Origin: Blasia pusilla
Lineage: Eukaryota > Marchantiophyta > Marchantiopsida > Blasiales
NCBI GenBank assembly: GCA_050084515.1
Contig: CM114275.1
Span: forward strand, 24,180,001-24,244,000
Direction: 5' to 3'
DNA: 64,000 bases
Below, one piece after another: positions 23,796 through 35,896 of the stretch (positions are counted from its first letter, which is position 1; every line of letters begins with the position of its first letter). The notes beneath the pieces are model-generated. The model was not told the DNA's origin. It worked only from the letters and a program-made list of their open reading frames with translations, and searched no databases. A program made the position numbers and the translations under genes.

Positions 23796-26700
23796 CTAAG
23801 CTAACATGCTGAAGAAGTTATTTGCATACTGCATTGGCCTGATGGGCGGATGTGGCTGCAGAGGATACGAGAGGTAAACAAGTTAGACATGAGAAAGATG
23901 CGATCTGGCAAGAAATGCAAAATACTTCAGAGCGAATACAACCACAGAATCTTCCACTCTTGACTAAACATGAACTTGCCATTTGATCCCAGAGGTTGAG
24001 TTGATGGAGGGCAAAGCTGATGATTAAGACTTACCACTGCAGAGAATGTTGTAAACTTAGGCTTCAAATCAGAAGCTTCAAATCTTATAAAGGCTCCTTT
24101 GTTGCCCATCTACATTGTACATCATCACAAGCCAAATCAGGTACTATTTTGGTTGAAGTTAATCATTCCCGTGTATTTGAAAGTGAGGCTTCTGACCAAC
24201 ATCTGAAGACATTTGCTTAACTGAATAAACCATGGATGTTATTACAGTGAAGGCATACCTGATCACAATAATTGGGTGCTGAGAAGACTGTGATGAGCTT
24301 CCCATCATGTGTTTCCTCAAAACCCTCATCTTTGACCTCATGGGACCTCACCACGAGATCTGTAAAATATCGCCAACACTATCTTTATGACAAATGAAGC
24401 AATGGATCTCACTTATGTGATCAATAGGAGGCATAGGAATTGACTTCTTGTCACTGAATCTGATGGGGAAGATAAACCAACCTCATCTAATTATCTTCCA
24501 ACTTGATGAGGGTGGCCACATCTCATTTGCATATTGTCAAGGTTACCACGGCAGGTAGTAGTGTACAATGAAAGTCAGGGTGCAGATGAACTGAGTGGTA
24601 AGCCTTACCGAGATTGTTGTCTTGCAAAAAACGTTTCGTCACATCAGATCCAAATGCAACTCCTACACCTCGCTTACTTGGTATCCGACCTAAGCCTGGA
24701 TGTGGATCACTCCACAATAACTCGGACATTAGACCTGCAAATCAACCAGGGTCAGGTACTATTATGGGCATTCAATCACCACACATGACATCTGCCACAC
24801 TCTGTAGCCAAAGTGCTAGATTAACTTCACCAAGATAGCTGTTAACCTGTCAGGTAGGCTAGGACATTTGGATCATGGGAAAGGAACACAATAATACTCC
24901 TTCGCCATGAGTTTATTTCCAGATAACCAAATTGAGAAAGGCAAGCATCATGATCATGAGGCGAATCATGCCTTCATCTGGAGGCTCTCGGAATCGGTTG
25001 ACGCCACGGATGTCATTGAGCTTCACACCATCAGAACTAAACAGGCCGCCATGAACAACAAATATTTTGTTGTTGATGACATTTGCCAAAGGCAAACAAC
25101 AGAAAACCTCTGTGAACATTTCTGCCATAGTGTCATTGAACTTGGTCTTCACTTCCCCCTCAAATCCATAGATTTTGTTCATGCTCTTACTTTCATGATT
25201 CCCTCTGGACAGGTAGAGACCTGCACAAAGAACTCAACTATAAGTACCTGACATGAACCATCCCAAGCCAGACAAAAGGGTCTTGGGAAGAAATTGAACT
25301 TCACGTGCTCTAAAAGAGGCAGACGGAAAAAAACTGTTTCCTGTACTTTCGCAGACAGTTGGGAAATCATAAGCAAACAAGTCAAATTTCGTCCACAAAA
25401 GCAGGATAATTTTGGTACTTACCGTTTGGATAAAGGGACTTGAAGGCAAAAAGAGTGAGGATGCACTCTACAGAAAATGATCCACGATCAACGAAATCCC
25501 CATTGAAAAGGTATGGATTTGAATCAGATGGCAGTCCGTTGAGGGCAAATATGTTCAGCAGATCATAATACTGCAAACCCAGTCCAACACAAACAATAGA
25601 TTAGTTGAGGAAGATGTATCAACTCAGACCCTCTATCACCAATTGGTACTATTGACACAGCCCTGGTCGGGTGCTAGTACAAGAACATCTCCACAATCAA
25701 GCCTGGCATAATTCTATTCATACAGGCCATACTCTGAATGTGCCTTGAAATAATATCCTGGGAACATCTATATGATTCTACAAATCATCACTCAGTGATG
25801 GACAAAGTTGCAACCTTGGTCCCTCCCTACTGGCCAATCCAACACTGCCAGTCATTGACATGGAATGTCATCTCACGACCCAGATCGCAGTCCTCACCCA
25901 GCAGGATGGATTAAGTAATTACAAACCTATGGAATTCAGAATACTTTCAAGCTGTACAAATTGCCAAGGCTGGTGAAGTACGAAGTCTACCCAGACAGAC
26001 CATGTGCAGAATGTTGACAAAGCTATGCAAGAAACGATTCAATACGCAATTTTCGTAAAGTAATAGCAAGGTGAGTCAAGCAGAGCAGACCTGTCCGTGA
26101 ATATCTCCACAAATTGTAAAATGCCCTTTATCAGGGATGGTGATGTCAACAAGTGTTGGCAAAGCCTTAAGCAACTCATGGGTTTGTAGGAGTATTTGAA
26201 ATGCATATCTGTTAGCAAAAAAAAATCAGTTCTTGGTGATAAAGCTGCAAATTGTTGGTGACGTAGTTGCTACCTCAAAAATGGTGGGGGCAAGCTTTCA
26301 TAGAATCTTTTATCACAACACAGGTCTCCCACTCCAAAACAAATAAGTCTAACCCAGATCAATCCAGGCTATTAAAGCAGGTTCACAAGGTACTCTTTTG
26401 ATATCTGATTTTCTTACAATGTAAGGAAGCATCTTTGATTTCTAACACCCATGCTGTCAATGTATGTTCCAAATTACATTCAGATAGAAAGAACCCGTAC
26501 CGCACCTTTTGTGTAAAGTCTTCTGATTCTTGAAGTCGTCCATCATCTTCTTGATGAAGTCTAGCGTTATTTTATCTTCTATTCTAGCTCCTTGATATGA
26601 ATCCTCCACATCTGTATGATTTAAACAAAAGTGTGACAAATCAGCCAATCTGCAGCATAAAAATTTAATTGCCAGAAGTAATTGATACAGAAATGGGGCA

Positions 26701-28682
26701 AAAGCTCGAGAAACATTTCTAATGTAAAAGCCACAAAAACTCCAAAAATTGAGTAAAACCTATAGAGATGTTACCAATTGTGCGGTAGTCCAAGGACACT
26801 GCAACAGACTGCGATTCGAGAGCAATTGCTTCCTCAAATTTGGCCTTTGCAACAGCCTTTTCACACTCCCTAAGTTTTTTGTTGGCGTCTGGATCTTTGG
26901 GGACAATTTTGCAAACCTAGGTTGAAAACAAAGGCCGAGACAACTCAGTAAATTTGTGGTAGAGTGGAGTCACAGTATGAATGGGCAGCTTGACCATGGA
27001 ACATGACCAGATCATAAAGTCAACAATGCTGTCAACTGTGTGAGCCCAGTGGCTTCAGTTACCTGCCGGAAGTCCTTCAGGGCTTCCTTCATTTTTCCCA
27101 TAGCCAAATATGCTGCACCTCTCCTATAGTAGCCCTGCATCCAGGAAAGGTATGCTAGAATTAAATGATGAATTATGAAACAACTGACAACAACTTGCAC
27201 ATCCCTCATTGACATGCAACAATCCAATCATGTTGGAGTTCCTTTAACGTGTAGTTTCACATCAGGAGACAAACAGTAGCAGGCTTTCATGGAAAAGCAG
27301 TTGTCGCATAGGCGATTCTAAGGAGCCAACCCAGAGTAATTGCCGACAAATTTTGGGCATCCTTACGGGATAGGCCCAAGAGTTTCACTACATGGTATTC
27401 AGTGCAGCCCATGACAAAGACTTCCACTACAAGTAGCTCATGTGTAGAATCAATTCTTTGAGTTACAGTCGCCTTTGCCCAGCTTGGGAAAATTGTCTGA
27501 CACAGTTTTATGCACATTGAGGTCTGCGTGTATAATGCTGCCTCTATTCACCAGCAGGCTAAGTTAAGAACACTGTTGGCACCAAAACCAGGTAAGAGGT
27601 ACATGGCCACGAGAACCAAGGTGGTGTTCGTCCATGAAATGTCAGAGGCGCAAGGGGACTGAGACGAGACAGCATACAGTCACTACGAGTTCGTGTCAAG
27701 GGAGACTATATATGCGAATGATTACTCGTCCACTTTTTCCTCGAGCCCTAGTGAAAACCCCCTGTCGGGAAGCCCCGACCCGCAACCACAGACCAACGTC
27801 CATACCGGTCTTCACCATGTTCCTTACAGAAAACATGAGGGCTATTTTTCTTGCAATGTGCGTTCCTCTCAGAACAAAACCCAGGTAAAACTTGCAACTA
27901 GAAGATTTGTGAACTGTACCAACACAACTCCTGCGAAGTGGTGAAGGTACGTGATAACTATCATTCTAGTTTCCAATCTTTTGACTCTACTCCTGCTCCT
28001 AGCTCAAGCTCAAATGCACGAGTATCTTTTTCTCTAGCAGTCAGCACGGTCCTGTGAAATTACCCCCTCCTTGAGACGGTACTCCCGATACGGCAATTTA
28101 GAGCATGTTCGAGACCTTAGGATGGAATTTGCGATGCCTACCTTGACATATTTCGGGTTAATTTCGATAGATCGCGTCGCATCCGCAATCGCACTTCCAT
28201 ACTCCTCAAGTTTCGTGTGAGCAAATGCTCGATTAGAGAAGAGGACAGCATTTTCGGCATTCAAGTCTATCGCTTGGGAGTAGAGTTCTACTGCGCGGGC
28301 GTATCTGTGGGCTGCACATTCACGAAAAGACAATTAAATGGAATTGGGAATCCTTATCAAAGATGTCAGTGTTGCCTTTAAGGCCTCTGGGAGTCTTAAA
28401 CGGGTATGTGGGAAATACTTCCAAGAGCGAACGGTAGGCCAAATCACCAAATGGGAGGACGCAACGAATGCAGATAATTTAGTAAGACAGTCTGTCTAAA
28501 CGACGGGCGCAAATTGAGCGACTTCCACATGAACTGATGGAAGAATCAATTGCACCACCAGCATGATGACTGGAATGTCAAACAAGCCCATGGGAAAAAC
28601 CTTGAAAAGCATTATTCGCGTCAGCCTTCAGCTGCTCCGCCTTCTCAAGGTCCGAAGGCGAAACGCCATTCATGCCAGCCAT
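23796..28682 (-). CDS. PP5: Serine/threonine protein phosphatase 5 (TPR-PPP5)
   Basis: A PPP-family metallophosphatase with N-terminal TPR repeats. In this family the TPRs bind Hsp90 and hold the enzyme autoinhibited. Twelve exons read in frame on the minus strand: 28682-28601, 28311-28142, 27134-27063, 26916-26775, 26611-26506, 26208-26091, 25570-25423, 25220-24972, 24734-24609, 24359-24259, 24109-24035 and 23855-23796, giving 482 residues, the usual size for the plant enzyme. Residues 10-110 form the TPR units ([20 protein letters not shown] and [19 protein letters not shown]). Catalytic landmarks are GDIHGQ (about 225), GDFVDRG (about 254), RGNHE (about 285), HGG (about 336) and RSHE (about 409). 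All metal ligands expected of PPP enzymes appear present. The C-terminus [15 protein letters not shown] is the conserved PP5 tail. Exon 8 appears to end at a GC donor. The start is set by the first in-frame ATG before the TPRs; a second Met lies three codons later. Confidence 0.95.
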
Positions 28683-29387
28683 CTTGCACTCCGCAGTGCA
28701 CAATGACCCGCTCTCCGCCCCAATACCCCGACCCTCCGGCCCCAATCCTAAGCCTGAGAAATCTCTGCGCCACTTTCACCACCTAAACTAGAAGCCCGTT
28801 CAACAAACACCACATATCACTAAGCCTCCCCTTCCCGATTCCTCCTCCTCCTCTCGAACCCCTTTGCTCCGCCATGTCGCAACCTTTCCAAACAACCACC
28901 CCTCCTAAGCTCTTACAACCATCGCGTCCGCCAACAAGAACACCAAATGATTTTTTTCCCTCCGCTCCAGCTGCTCACAAACTCCGCCTCTCGCGTCGCA
29001 CGTTTCCAAACGCCGGACAAACCACAACAACACAATCCCCTGCTCTTTCCAATCCACAATCCCCTCACCACAATCTGCCCCTCGCAAGCCTTCCAAATCT
29101 ACGCACAACACCAACACACCGCGCCTTCTTCTCCCTCTCTCTCTCTCCCTCTGTGTCTGTCTGTCTCTGTATCTCTGTTCAGAGAAGAGGACCTTTTGTC
29201 TCCCTCTTCGCCTTAACACCCTGCAGTTAAATCTACCGGCGGTAAGCAGGTAAAAGTAAAACTCGGTCCCGCGTCCCACTACCATGCATACCTGGCATGC
29301 CCGTGACCATGGCGTGGCACCCTGACCTGCATACGTCCTCAGTCTATCATCCACGCCATCTGCTGATTGGTGCACATGTGGAGCATA
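28683..29387 (-). promoter_or_regulatory. PP5 upstream region: CT/AC-rich promoter or 5' UTR
   Basis: The plus strand is strongly C-rich, with CTC and CCA words and a TCTCTCTCTCTCTCCCTCTG tract near 29,133; read on the PP5 strand this is purine-rich. Long proline/serine ORFs on the plus strand are a by-product of that composition. Likely promoter and 5' UTR of PP5. No TATA box was singled out. Confidence 0.4.
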
Positions 29388-29401
29388 TTAGGGTTAGGGT
29401 T
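29388..29401 (+). promoter_or_regulatory. Telo-box-like motif
   Basis: TTAGGGTTAGGGTT, or AACCCTAACCCTAA on the other strand, lies about 700 bases upstream of the PP5 start. It resembles the plant telo-box (AAACCCTAA) found in promoters of growth-related genes. It could equally be a tiny interstitial telomere-like repeat. Confidence 0.4.
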
Positions 29402-32400
29402 GTCACTGTCAGCTTGGTGCCCAAAAGCGGGGCATCTTCCCAGGCCCTCCTATCCGTCAGATTAGATGTTCGCGACTTCTCAGCCGTAGGAGTAAATGAC
29501 GTGAAATGCAACTTCGACCACATCGCGGAGTGGATTTTGAAACTGCTGCAGCGGGAGAACCAGTGCTCGTTCGCTGCGGACGAGTCATGAATGCGGGAGT
29601 GTTCTTGTTTCTGCGCACCTGCGATCGGCGGACGCTCGCAGACGATAGCGTTTTGCTGGGAATAGCTTGTCTTGTCGGTAATCGCGTACGATCGTGGGAA
29701 GATTGTAGACGGGAAGTCTCAGAGCGAATCGCGGTGAGGAGTGCGGTATAAGACGAATGGTTGGATGCTGAGACGAGATGGTAAAAAAAGGAGGCGGCAT
29801 GGGAAACAGCCAATTTTTCGTGCAGATGGGATCTGATTTGAAGAATTGCGTCGGTGTCTGTCCGAGCAGCAGGCGTGTGGGAATTGAAACCAATTGCGTC
29901 TCGACGCTTACCCTGTGCTTGCGATGATCTTCTGCGTCGGAAGGCTGTGCTGGAACCCTTAGCCGGTGGAAATCGGACGGACCTTGTCTGGTTTGTGTCT
30001 TATTGTTGTGGAGAGGGATGTATGTCAATGGAGGCACGGTATAGCTCGCCCAGGGATGGTGCGGATTTGGACGGGGCGTCGGTTAGCGTGGAGGTGGTTC
30101 ATTTAGGATGGGGCACGTATAACCATGAGCGATGTTTGGGAACGACGATTGTGAATTGGAATATAGATTGAAGAGTGATGGACGTCCGGCGAGTTGATAG
30201 TATGGGATCGTGTTCAGGATAGAAAGGTAGTAGTGGGAGAGAGAACAGTGCACGTCTTCTTATCGCCAGGTCTGAGTATGCGGTTGCAGGCGACGCAACT
30301 TCTTTGACTGTAGTGATATCTAATGCGATTGGGATACTTTTAGTTTTTATGGGCATCGGACCTATTCCTGGCATGGATCCTGGAGGGATACAGAGGCAGC
30401 CGCCGTGGGTGGAGTGGGTAAGGAAGAGGCGGCACGAGCTGGACATGGTGGCAATGTGTGCGAGGATGGAGATAGATAAACATGAGAGCCGAAGTGCAGA
30501 TAAAGCATGGGGAAACAGACTTGCACAATCCTTCACCAGTTGTGAGCGGGTTGTGAACGACGTGAAATGGCAAAGGTTAATGCGCTGTCCATCGCGACTG
30601 GTTGAGAAGGAGCGGGAAAGGGCCTGGAGTCCTCTGTTTGACATCTCACAGGTCGCTACACCAACCAGCTTGCTCGGTCATTCGCGAGAGTATTTCATAA
30701 TCAGAGTGAGAAAGAGAAACGACCCTACGAGATTTGAAGTAATAGCGGAGTGTGAACCATTTCCCTCCCCATCAAGGATCATCGCCTCACCCCGCCCCGC
30801 ACACCTTGGTTGTACAACGTATGTCATACTAGACCTCTCCGGGTTCGGTAAATTTGATGCTAGTCCCAGGCCCGAGAGTAGCAAACCATACCCAAGGTGC
30901 CGCAGTGTTCTTTTTGCGGGCCTCTCGGTGACTCGATCTTTGTTCGAGCCACGTAATCATCTGCCACGTCCTTGTCTGTCCAGCCAAAATGATGTGCAAG
31001 TTCTTCAAGATTGGGTGCCACAATCGTGTGGCAACATCCCACCCCGTGAAATCTATGCGTTACCGGAAAAGAGCTCTCACCTTTCGCTTCACTTCCAGCC
31101 GACTGATCGACTAAAAATCGGAAACTCGATAAGAAACTTCCAACAACCCTTCAGACTGTAATGGTGCGCATGGGAGGCGCACTGAACCTCCCACAACCCG
31201 ACCCTAGGCGAAGAAGGCTCAGCGTTCAATTCGCAAATCCTTGATCATACCTTCTGGTATGATCAAGGTCAGAAGCTTCTGGGCCCTCTTTGCAGGATGC
31301 TTTTCGTGATATTCATTATCGTCCTACTGTTACGGTATTTGCGAGTCTAAAACTCGTTGGAAAAAGTCGCTCTCGCACGCGCTGTGGGTGCAGAATATGA
31401 TCCTGCTTCTTTTCGTGTGTTTCGATATTTTCGATTCGCCGCAACTGTCGGCTTGTTTCTCAAAAGACCCAGGTAAATGCAACCTCAATGCATGATCCGG
31501 AATTTCTCTCCTCGAATCCTCACAGGTGCCACCACGGCAACTCCTCGAGAGGTCGCCCAGGAGCACAACATATTTGGTTCCGGTTATCTGACCCAGACTA
31601 TTCAATGAGATAAAACAACAGCTCGAGTCTCCGCTTAACAGTTATGGTTCAAGTCTCCGCTTATCAATTTGGAGAGGAATCTTGTTTCTGTTCCTTCTCT
31701 TCCTCGGACTAAGGACCAGAAGAGTGCTGCGCACCTAAATGTGGTTGGAAGTTCGAGAATTTGTCAAACTGACAATCGCCTGATTTGGGCTAACGTTCTC
31801 CTCTGACACTCTCCTCATCTTGGATCAGAAATCCGTCCAGCAGCTCGGCTCAGGCCTCACGCACATCCGACTTGCAATCCCAGAACGGGACAACAGATTG
31901 ACATCCGCATCAGCAGGAGCTTCGTTCGACCAAGGGTTCGGAGAGAATCCTGGAGAATTGATTCGCTTCCACACTTCCTCCGACGTTACCAAATGTGCTC
32001 CACCTGATCATCCGACAACAACGCTCACTTCCTCAGTGTCTGACAACAACAACCAACAAGACGAGACAGGAGCCAGGGCCAACACAACGATGCAGATGGC
32101 CGTAGCTGCCTCCTCACACTACGGTTCTCATCCCGCCAAGCACCTCTCCGCTCACGTCGCCGTCGTCCATTCAAACTCACAATGTGCGATGCAGTACTCG
32201 ATCAGCGCAGCTGCAGACAGAATCCGCCGACCCACCATCACCTGGCTTCAAATCCCGTTGAAGAGAGATGTGGGACTGAACCGCGAGGGAACCGACGCAA
32301 GGCAGCGGTACCATTCTACTACTACTACAAACATCAGAGGAGCTGGACGTGGCTCTGAGTTGAGCTCCAGACTATGCGATGCTTGTCACAGTCTTGCAGA

Positions 32401-32735
32401 GAGACCCCTGGATGTTGCAATAATCACTCCATCAAGGAAACAGAAATTGGTTACCTGCGAGGAAATAGGCAGTGTTATGGCCGGTATGACTTCTCCTCAT
32501 CAGATATCAAGAGATGGGTGCCGTTGAATGGCTTTGTAAGAATCGTAAATTTTCATTATGATTCTTGATGTATATTTAGAATTGTTCAGACATCGCCCAC
32601 CAATCGTTTGAAGCTGTTGACTTACAGACTACCCAGGGGATACACTCACCGTTCGAGCTGCTGCTTGGACCAAGTACAAACAAAGTGGTTTCAGTTCGCT
32701 ATTAAAATAATAATCAAGGCCTTGACGCTGGAGTG
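29402..32735. other. GC-rich region with long ORFs but no recognisable gene
   Basis: About 3.3 kb of balanced-GC sequence. Two plus-strand ORFs are long for chance (30,304-31,161, 285 codons; 31,820-32,527, 235 codons). Their translations are low in hydrophobic periodicity, rich in R, S, P and T, and show no motif I know. The minus strand has a 70-residue open stretch at about 30,860-31,060 with more protein-like content (NLEELAHHFGWTDKD), also unidentified. The region may hold a lineage-specific gene, a non-coding transcript or decayed coding sequence; I cannot tell which. Confidence 0.3.
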
Positions 32736-32987
32736 CTAGCCACCAGAGGGAACGTAGCAATTCAAATAGTACTTTTCTAACATGTCCAAGACTTGGATGT
32801 GATCATTCCTCTCGATTCCAGAGGCACGAAAAGGAGTACCCCGAAAGCTTTCAACGGACTCATTAATGCAGAGGTACGGATTGAAATGTTCGCGAGTGTA
32901 TGCATTTATAGATGTCTTCTTTGCTATGATCTGCAGCGTGCCTCCATGTGATACCAATACGATGTCGCATCCATATGCTACGAGCTC
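32736..32987 (-). CDS. Last exon of a histidine-phosphatase (phosphoglycerate-mutase-like) gene
   Basis: The minus strand reads 83 residues to a TAG at 32,736, starting right after a good acceptor (TTCTCCTAG). The segment CDIVLVSHGGTLQII near its start matches the second conserved histidine block (hydrophobic run, then SHG and small or aliphatic residues) of the histidine phosphatase superfamily. The remainder is acidic and aromatic-rich with no stop, so selection on the frame is plausible. A preceding exon may lie at about 33,059-33,200, since the frame SVFRSPYFM just before a GTGAGA donor joins in phase. Its residues do not resemble the family, however. The N-terminal RHG block was not found with confidence. 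A weak candidate, VVAVMRHSQQQNP, reads on the minus strand near 35,310. This may be a divergent gene, an incomplete model or a truncated pseudogene. Confidence 0.4.
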   Translation of the reverse strand, partial: ELVAYGCDIVLVSHGGTLQIIAKKTSINAYTREHFNPYLCINESVESFRGTPFRASGIERNDHIQVLDMLEKYYLNCYVPSGG

Positions 32988-35896
32988 CTAGGAGAAGCGT
33001 AAGCAAGCGGTCAGCGTTGTGATCATGTATTGCTCACATGCTCCATAAAGAACTCTCACCATGAAGTATGGTGAACGGAACACGGACCCCAGGTGCACTG
33101 AGCAGGGAGCAAAATCACGCGCTGGCCTAAGACCTGTACTCTCGTCCAAAATTCGTGAAGGTACTGCGTATCCCCTTCTCTGTGTGGAGTTCTGATGCAA
33201 AACATGGCGTTGCTGTAGTTATCGGGATCGAATTAAATCTCTCGAGCTAATTGGTTTATTTGTAACTCGATTAAAAATAAAACAGAATGAACCGGATTTT
33301 CTGTTCCCTCTTACGTGGATCTCGTTTCGTGGCCCACAAAAGATTTCATGGATTCCATTTTAATCCCTTTAGTAGGGCCTGGGATGCCCTCTTCCCCTGC
33401 TGTCAATATGAATGCCTGGGTGTGACAAGAGCCTCTCCATTGCTCATAGTCGCCTCCGAGCACTTACAACCGATGGGAGTTTCAATTGTGGGTGAACGTC
33501 GAGCCCGTTCAAAAATTGGGAGCTTCTAACGTACAATTCTCGTGGAGGAAGTTGCTCTACTCAGTCGGTCCATTTTTGTGGCTGATGGGACGCCATGGCT
33601 GGCCAAAGGGCATTTCAGCTCTAGTCTGAAACGTCAGTTCAACTATATCGAGGCTAATTTTAATTGTTTACGGGTATATATCATGAGAGTGGTTGTACAA
33701 GGGCATGGGAAATTTCGGCCCGCATTGAACTGTGGGTACGAATGCTTAGAGGATTACACACGTGGAGTCGAATACAAATGTACCCGATTGTGACAGCTAC
33801 GTGTTTGCTTTCACCATCAAGTTTGAGATAACCTCCCTACCATGCGAGCTTCAGCTTTGTGAAGCTCGCAATTATGTTGGCATGCTCTACAACCTACCTT
33901 TGTTCTGCCGTAAGGAGTTACCAGACTTGACACACGAACTTGACAGTAGTCAATTGTAACTTTTGTGATGCTTATTAGACTGCGTGAATGAAGCCAGCTT
34001 GAGGCCGCAACCATGGTACCTTAGATCGATTGTGCTGTGCAGAGTTACGCGCAAGGGACAGACGGGTAACATCATTTGGAGATGGAAGTGCGAGACACAA
34101 GAGAGTATGGAAGGAAGTGCGTAAGGAGCCAAAGCTGCTGAAGACTCGGAGGCATGGTGCCAGACTTGTGCAGCAGCAGCAACAGTCTCTCGCCAAACCC
34201 ATCCAACAATTCATCGTGAAGCTACTTGATTACGTGGGTTGATCACCATCAAGCCGACTTTGTGGGCGTGGCTGCATCTTCAGTTGGCTTCATTGAACTT
34301 GGTCTCTTCCAGTCCCTCAGCCATCGCTCCTCTGCTGCTGTTGGTACAGGAAGAGGAAGCGAGACGCCGTTGGCTCACCCCCGAAGAGAAGACGCCGACG
34401 GCAAGCAGATCCCCCTCACCGGCGGAGGTTAGAACGGCGTCTCAGCGTGGGAGGGAAAATGGTGATCATCATCATGCCCACTAACACCTGTCCACTCGGT
34501 TGGTCCCTTCGATGATCACAAGCACACCATCGCTGCCTGCAGCCTGTCCTCCTCCTATGGGCGTCTGCCCTCAAAGCGCACACACTAACAATACTGTCCT
34601 TCCTTTTGTCTTTTCTCCATCACATACACCCACCTGGGCCAGGTTTCGTTTTTTTCACAGGAGGAGGGATGGGAAAACCCCACTCGCCAATTCCACTCTT
34701 GTTCATGATGTGGACAAGGGGGGGGACAAGAAGCATGTACGTGTGCAAACCGACCCACAAGGAAACGAGTGGGCCAAAAAATCAGGGCACACCCCTCTGA
34801 CTATCCATGTCCCCTAGTTAGGAGAGAGAGAGAGCCCTTTTACAAAAGCTTCCGAGACAAGAAATTCTTCATCTGGAACACCGGACTAATGAGAGCCCCC
34901 TTTCAAAAGATCCACTTCATTACGAAACAAAACCCCAAGATTCTGAGATTCATTTAGGTGACTAGGGTGTGGCCCCATGGGAAGAACTCAAAACCCTCCC
35001 TCTGATCCGACCCAGTTCCCCCCTCTCTGCGTAACCGTACCCAACAATGGGTGGGTTTTATAGAATAGTGCATATAATTCATTGAAAGATTACTCGTAGA
35101 AAGAAGAGAACTCTGATTAGTCACAGGTTATCAACGCGACGTAAAGGAAAAGAATACACGTACTTTTCACTTGTACATACGTAGTTATTTATGCATTCTT
35201 CTGCTTCTGCGCCCAAGGGAACCTTTCACAAAATTCCTCGAACCTTGAGACGACACACACAGGATGTTAGAGGCTAGTCTTTTCGGACGGGATTTTGTTG
35301 TTGCGAATGCCTCATGACGGCCACCACCAAATGAAAACCAAACTAACACCATATACAACCTTCGATCCGTGCATGGGAAATAACCCTCCACTCCACGTCT
35401 TTCTAGTAAAACAGAAGTTACATAAGGTTCGAAAGGATTACACTGGTTTAAGTACATATACATATACATATACTAAACACTAGAAAAGCTTCATCCACGG
35501 GTTCCAAATACTAGTAGACAGAAGATACGGTATTACTTCCAAACTTATGGAGACGCGTGTGGGGAGGGGGGAGGCCATGTTTATTGTCTACGTAGGAGTC
35601 GCCAGCGCAGATAATAGTATACAGGAGAAGAACTGAAAACTCGTCGGTTCATAGAATCATTTCGCGCCGAATAACTTACTAGTTGGTTTCGGCCAATCGT
35701 GGCGTGCGTGAGAAACTGTGAGAGCCATAGTCTGCCATGAAAAACCCCTCCTTAACCTAATCTGTCATCAAAGTTCAAGCCCTCAAAGTCATTCGTCCGA
35801 GTTTAACCGTATTTCAAGACATTACGACAAACAACACTCTGGGATGAGCGGATTGGATCGCATAGACTCCAATCAGCAGCAAATCTCAGGGATATT
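32988..35896. other. Mixed-composition spacer, possibly holding upstream exons of the histidine-phosphatase-like gene
   Basis: About 2.9 kb with short overlapping ORFs on both strands. The CAG run at 34,170-34,185 gives the polyglutamine stretch in one of them. No frame has convincing family motifs. If the minus-strand phosphatase gene is intact, its missing N-terminal exons must be here. Confidence 0.3.

Noticed and set aside
28874-29230. 118-codon proline/threonine-rich plus-strand ORF upstream of PP5
   Set aside because: Composition follows from the C-rich PP5 leader; no motif, and it overlaps another plus-strand ORF of the same kind in a second frame.
30860-31060. Minus-strand open stretch reading NLEELAHHFGWTDKD
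   Set aside because: Looks protein-like but is short, lacks a clear acceptor or partner exons, and matches nothing I know.
30304-31161. 285-codon plus-strand ORF
   Set aside because: Long, but its translation is R/S/P-rich without hydrophobic periodicity or motifs, and it lies in a balanced-GC region where chance ORFs run long. No splice or neighbour support.
31820-32527. 235-codon plus-strand ORF rich in S, T, H and A
   Set aside because: No motif, low-complexity composition and no supporting gene structure. Kept only as a note in the regional description.
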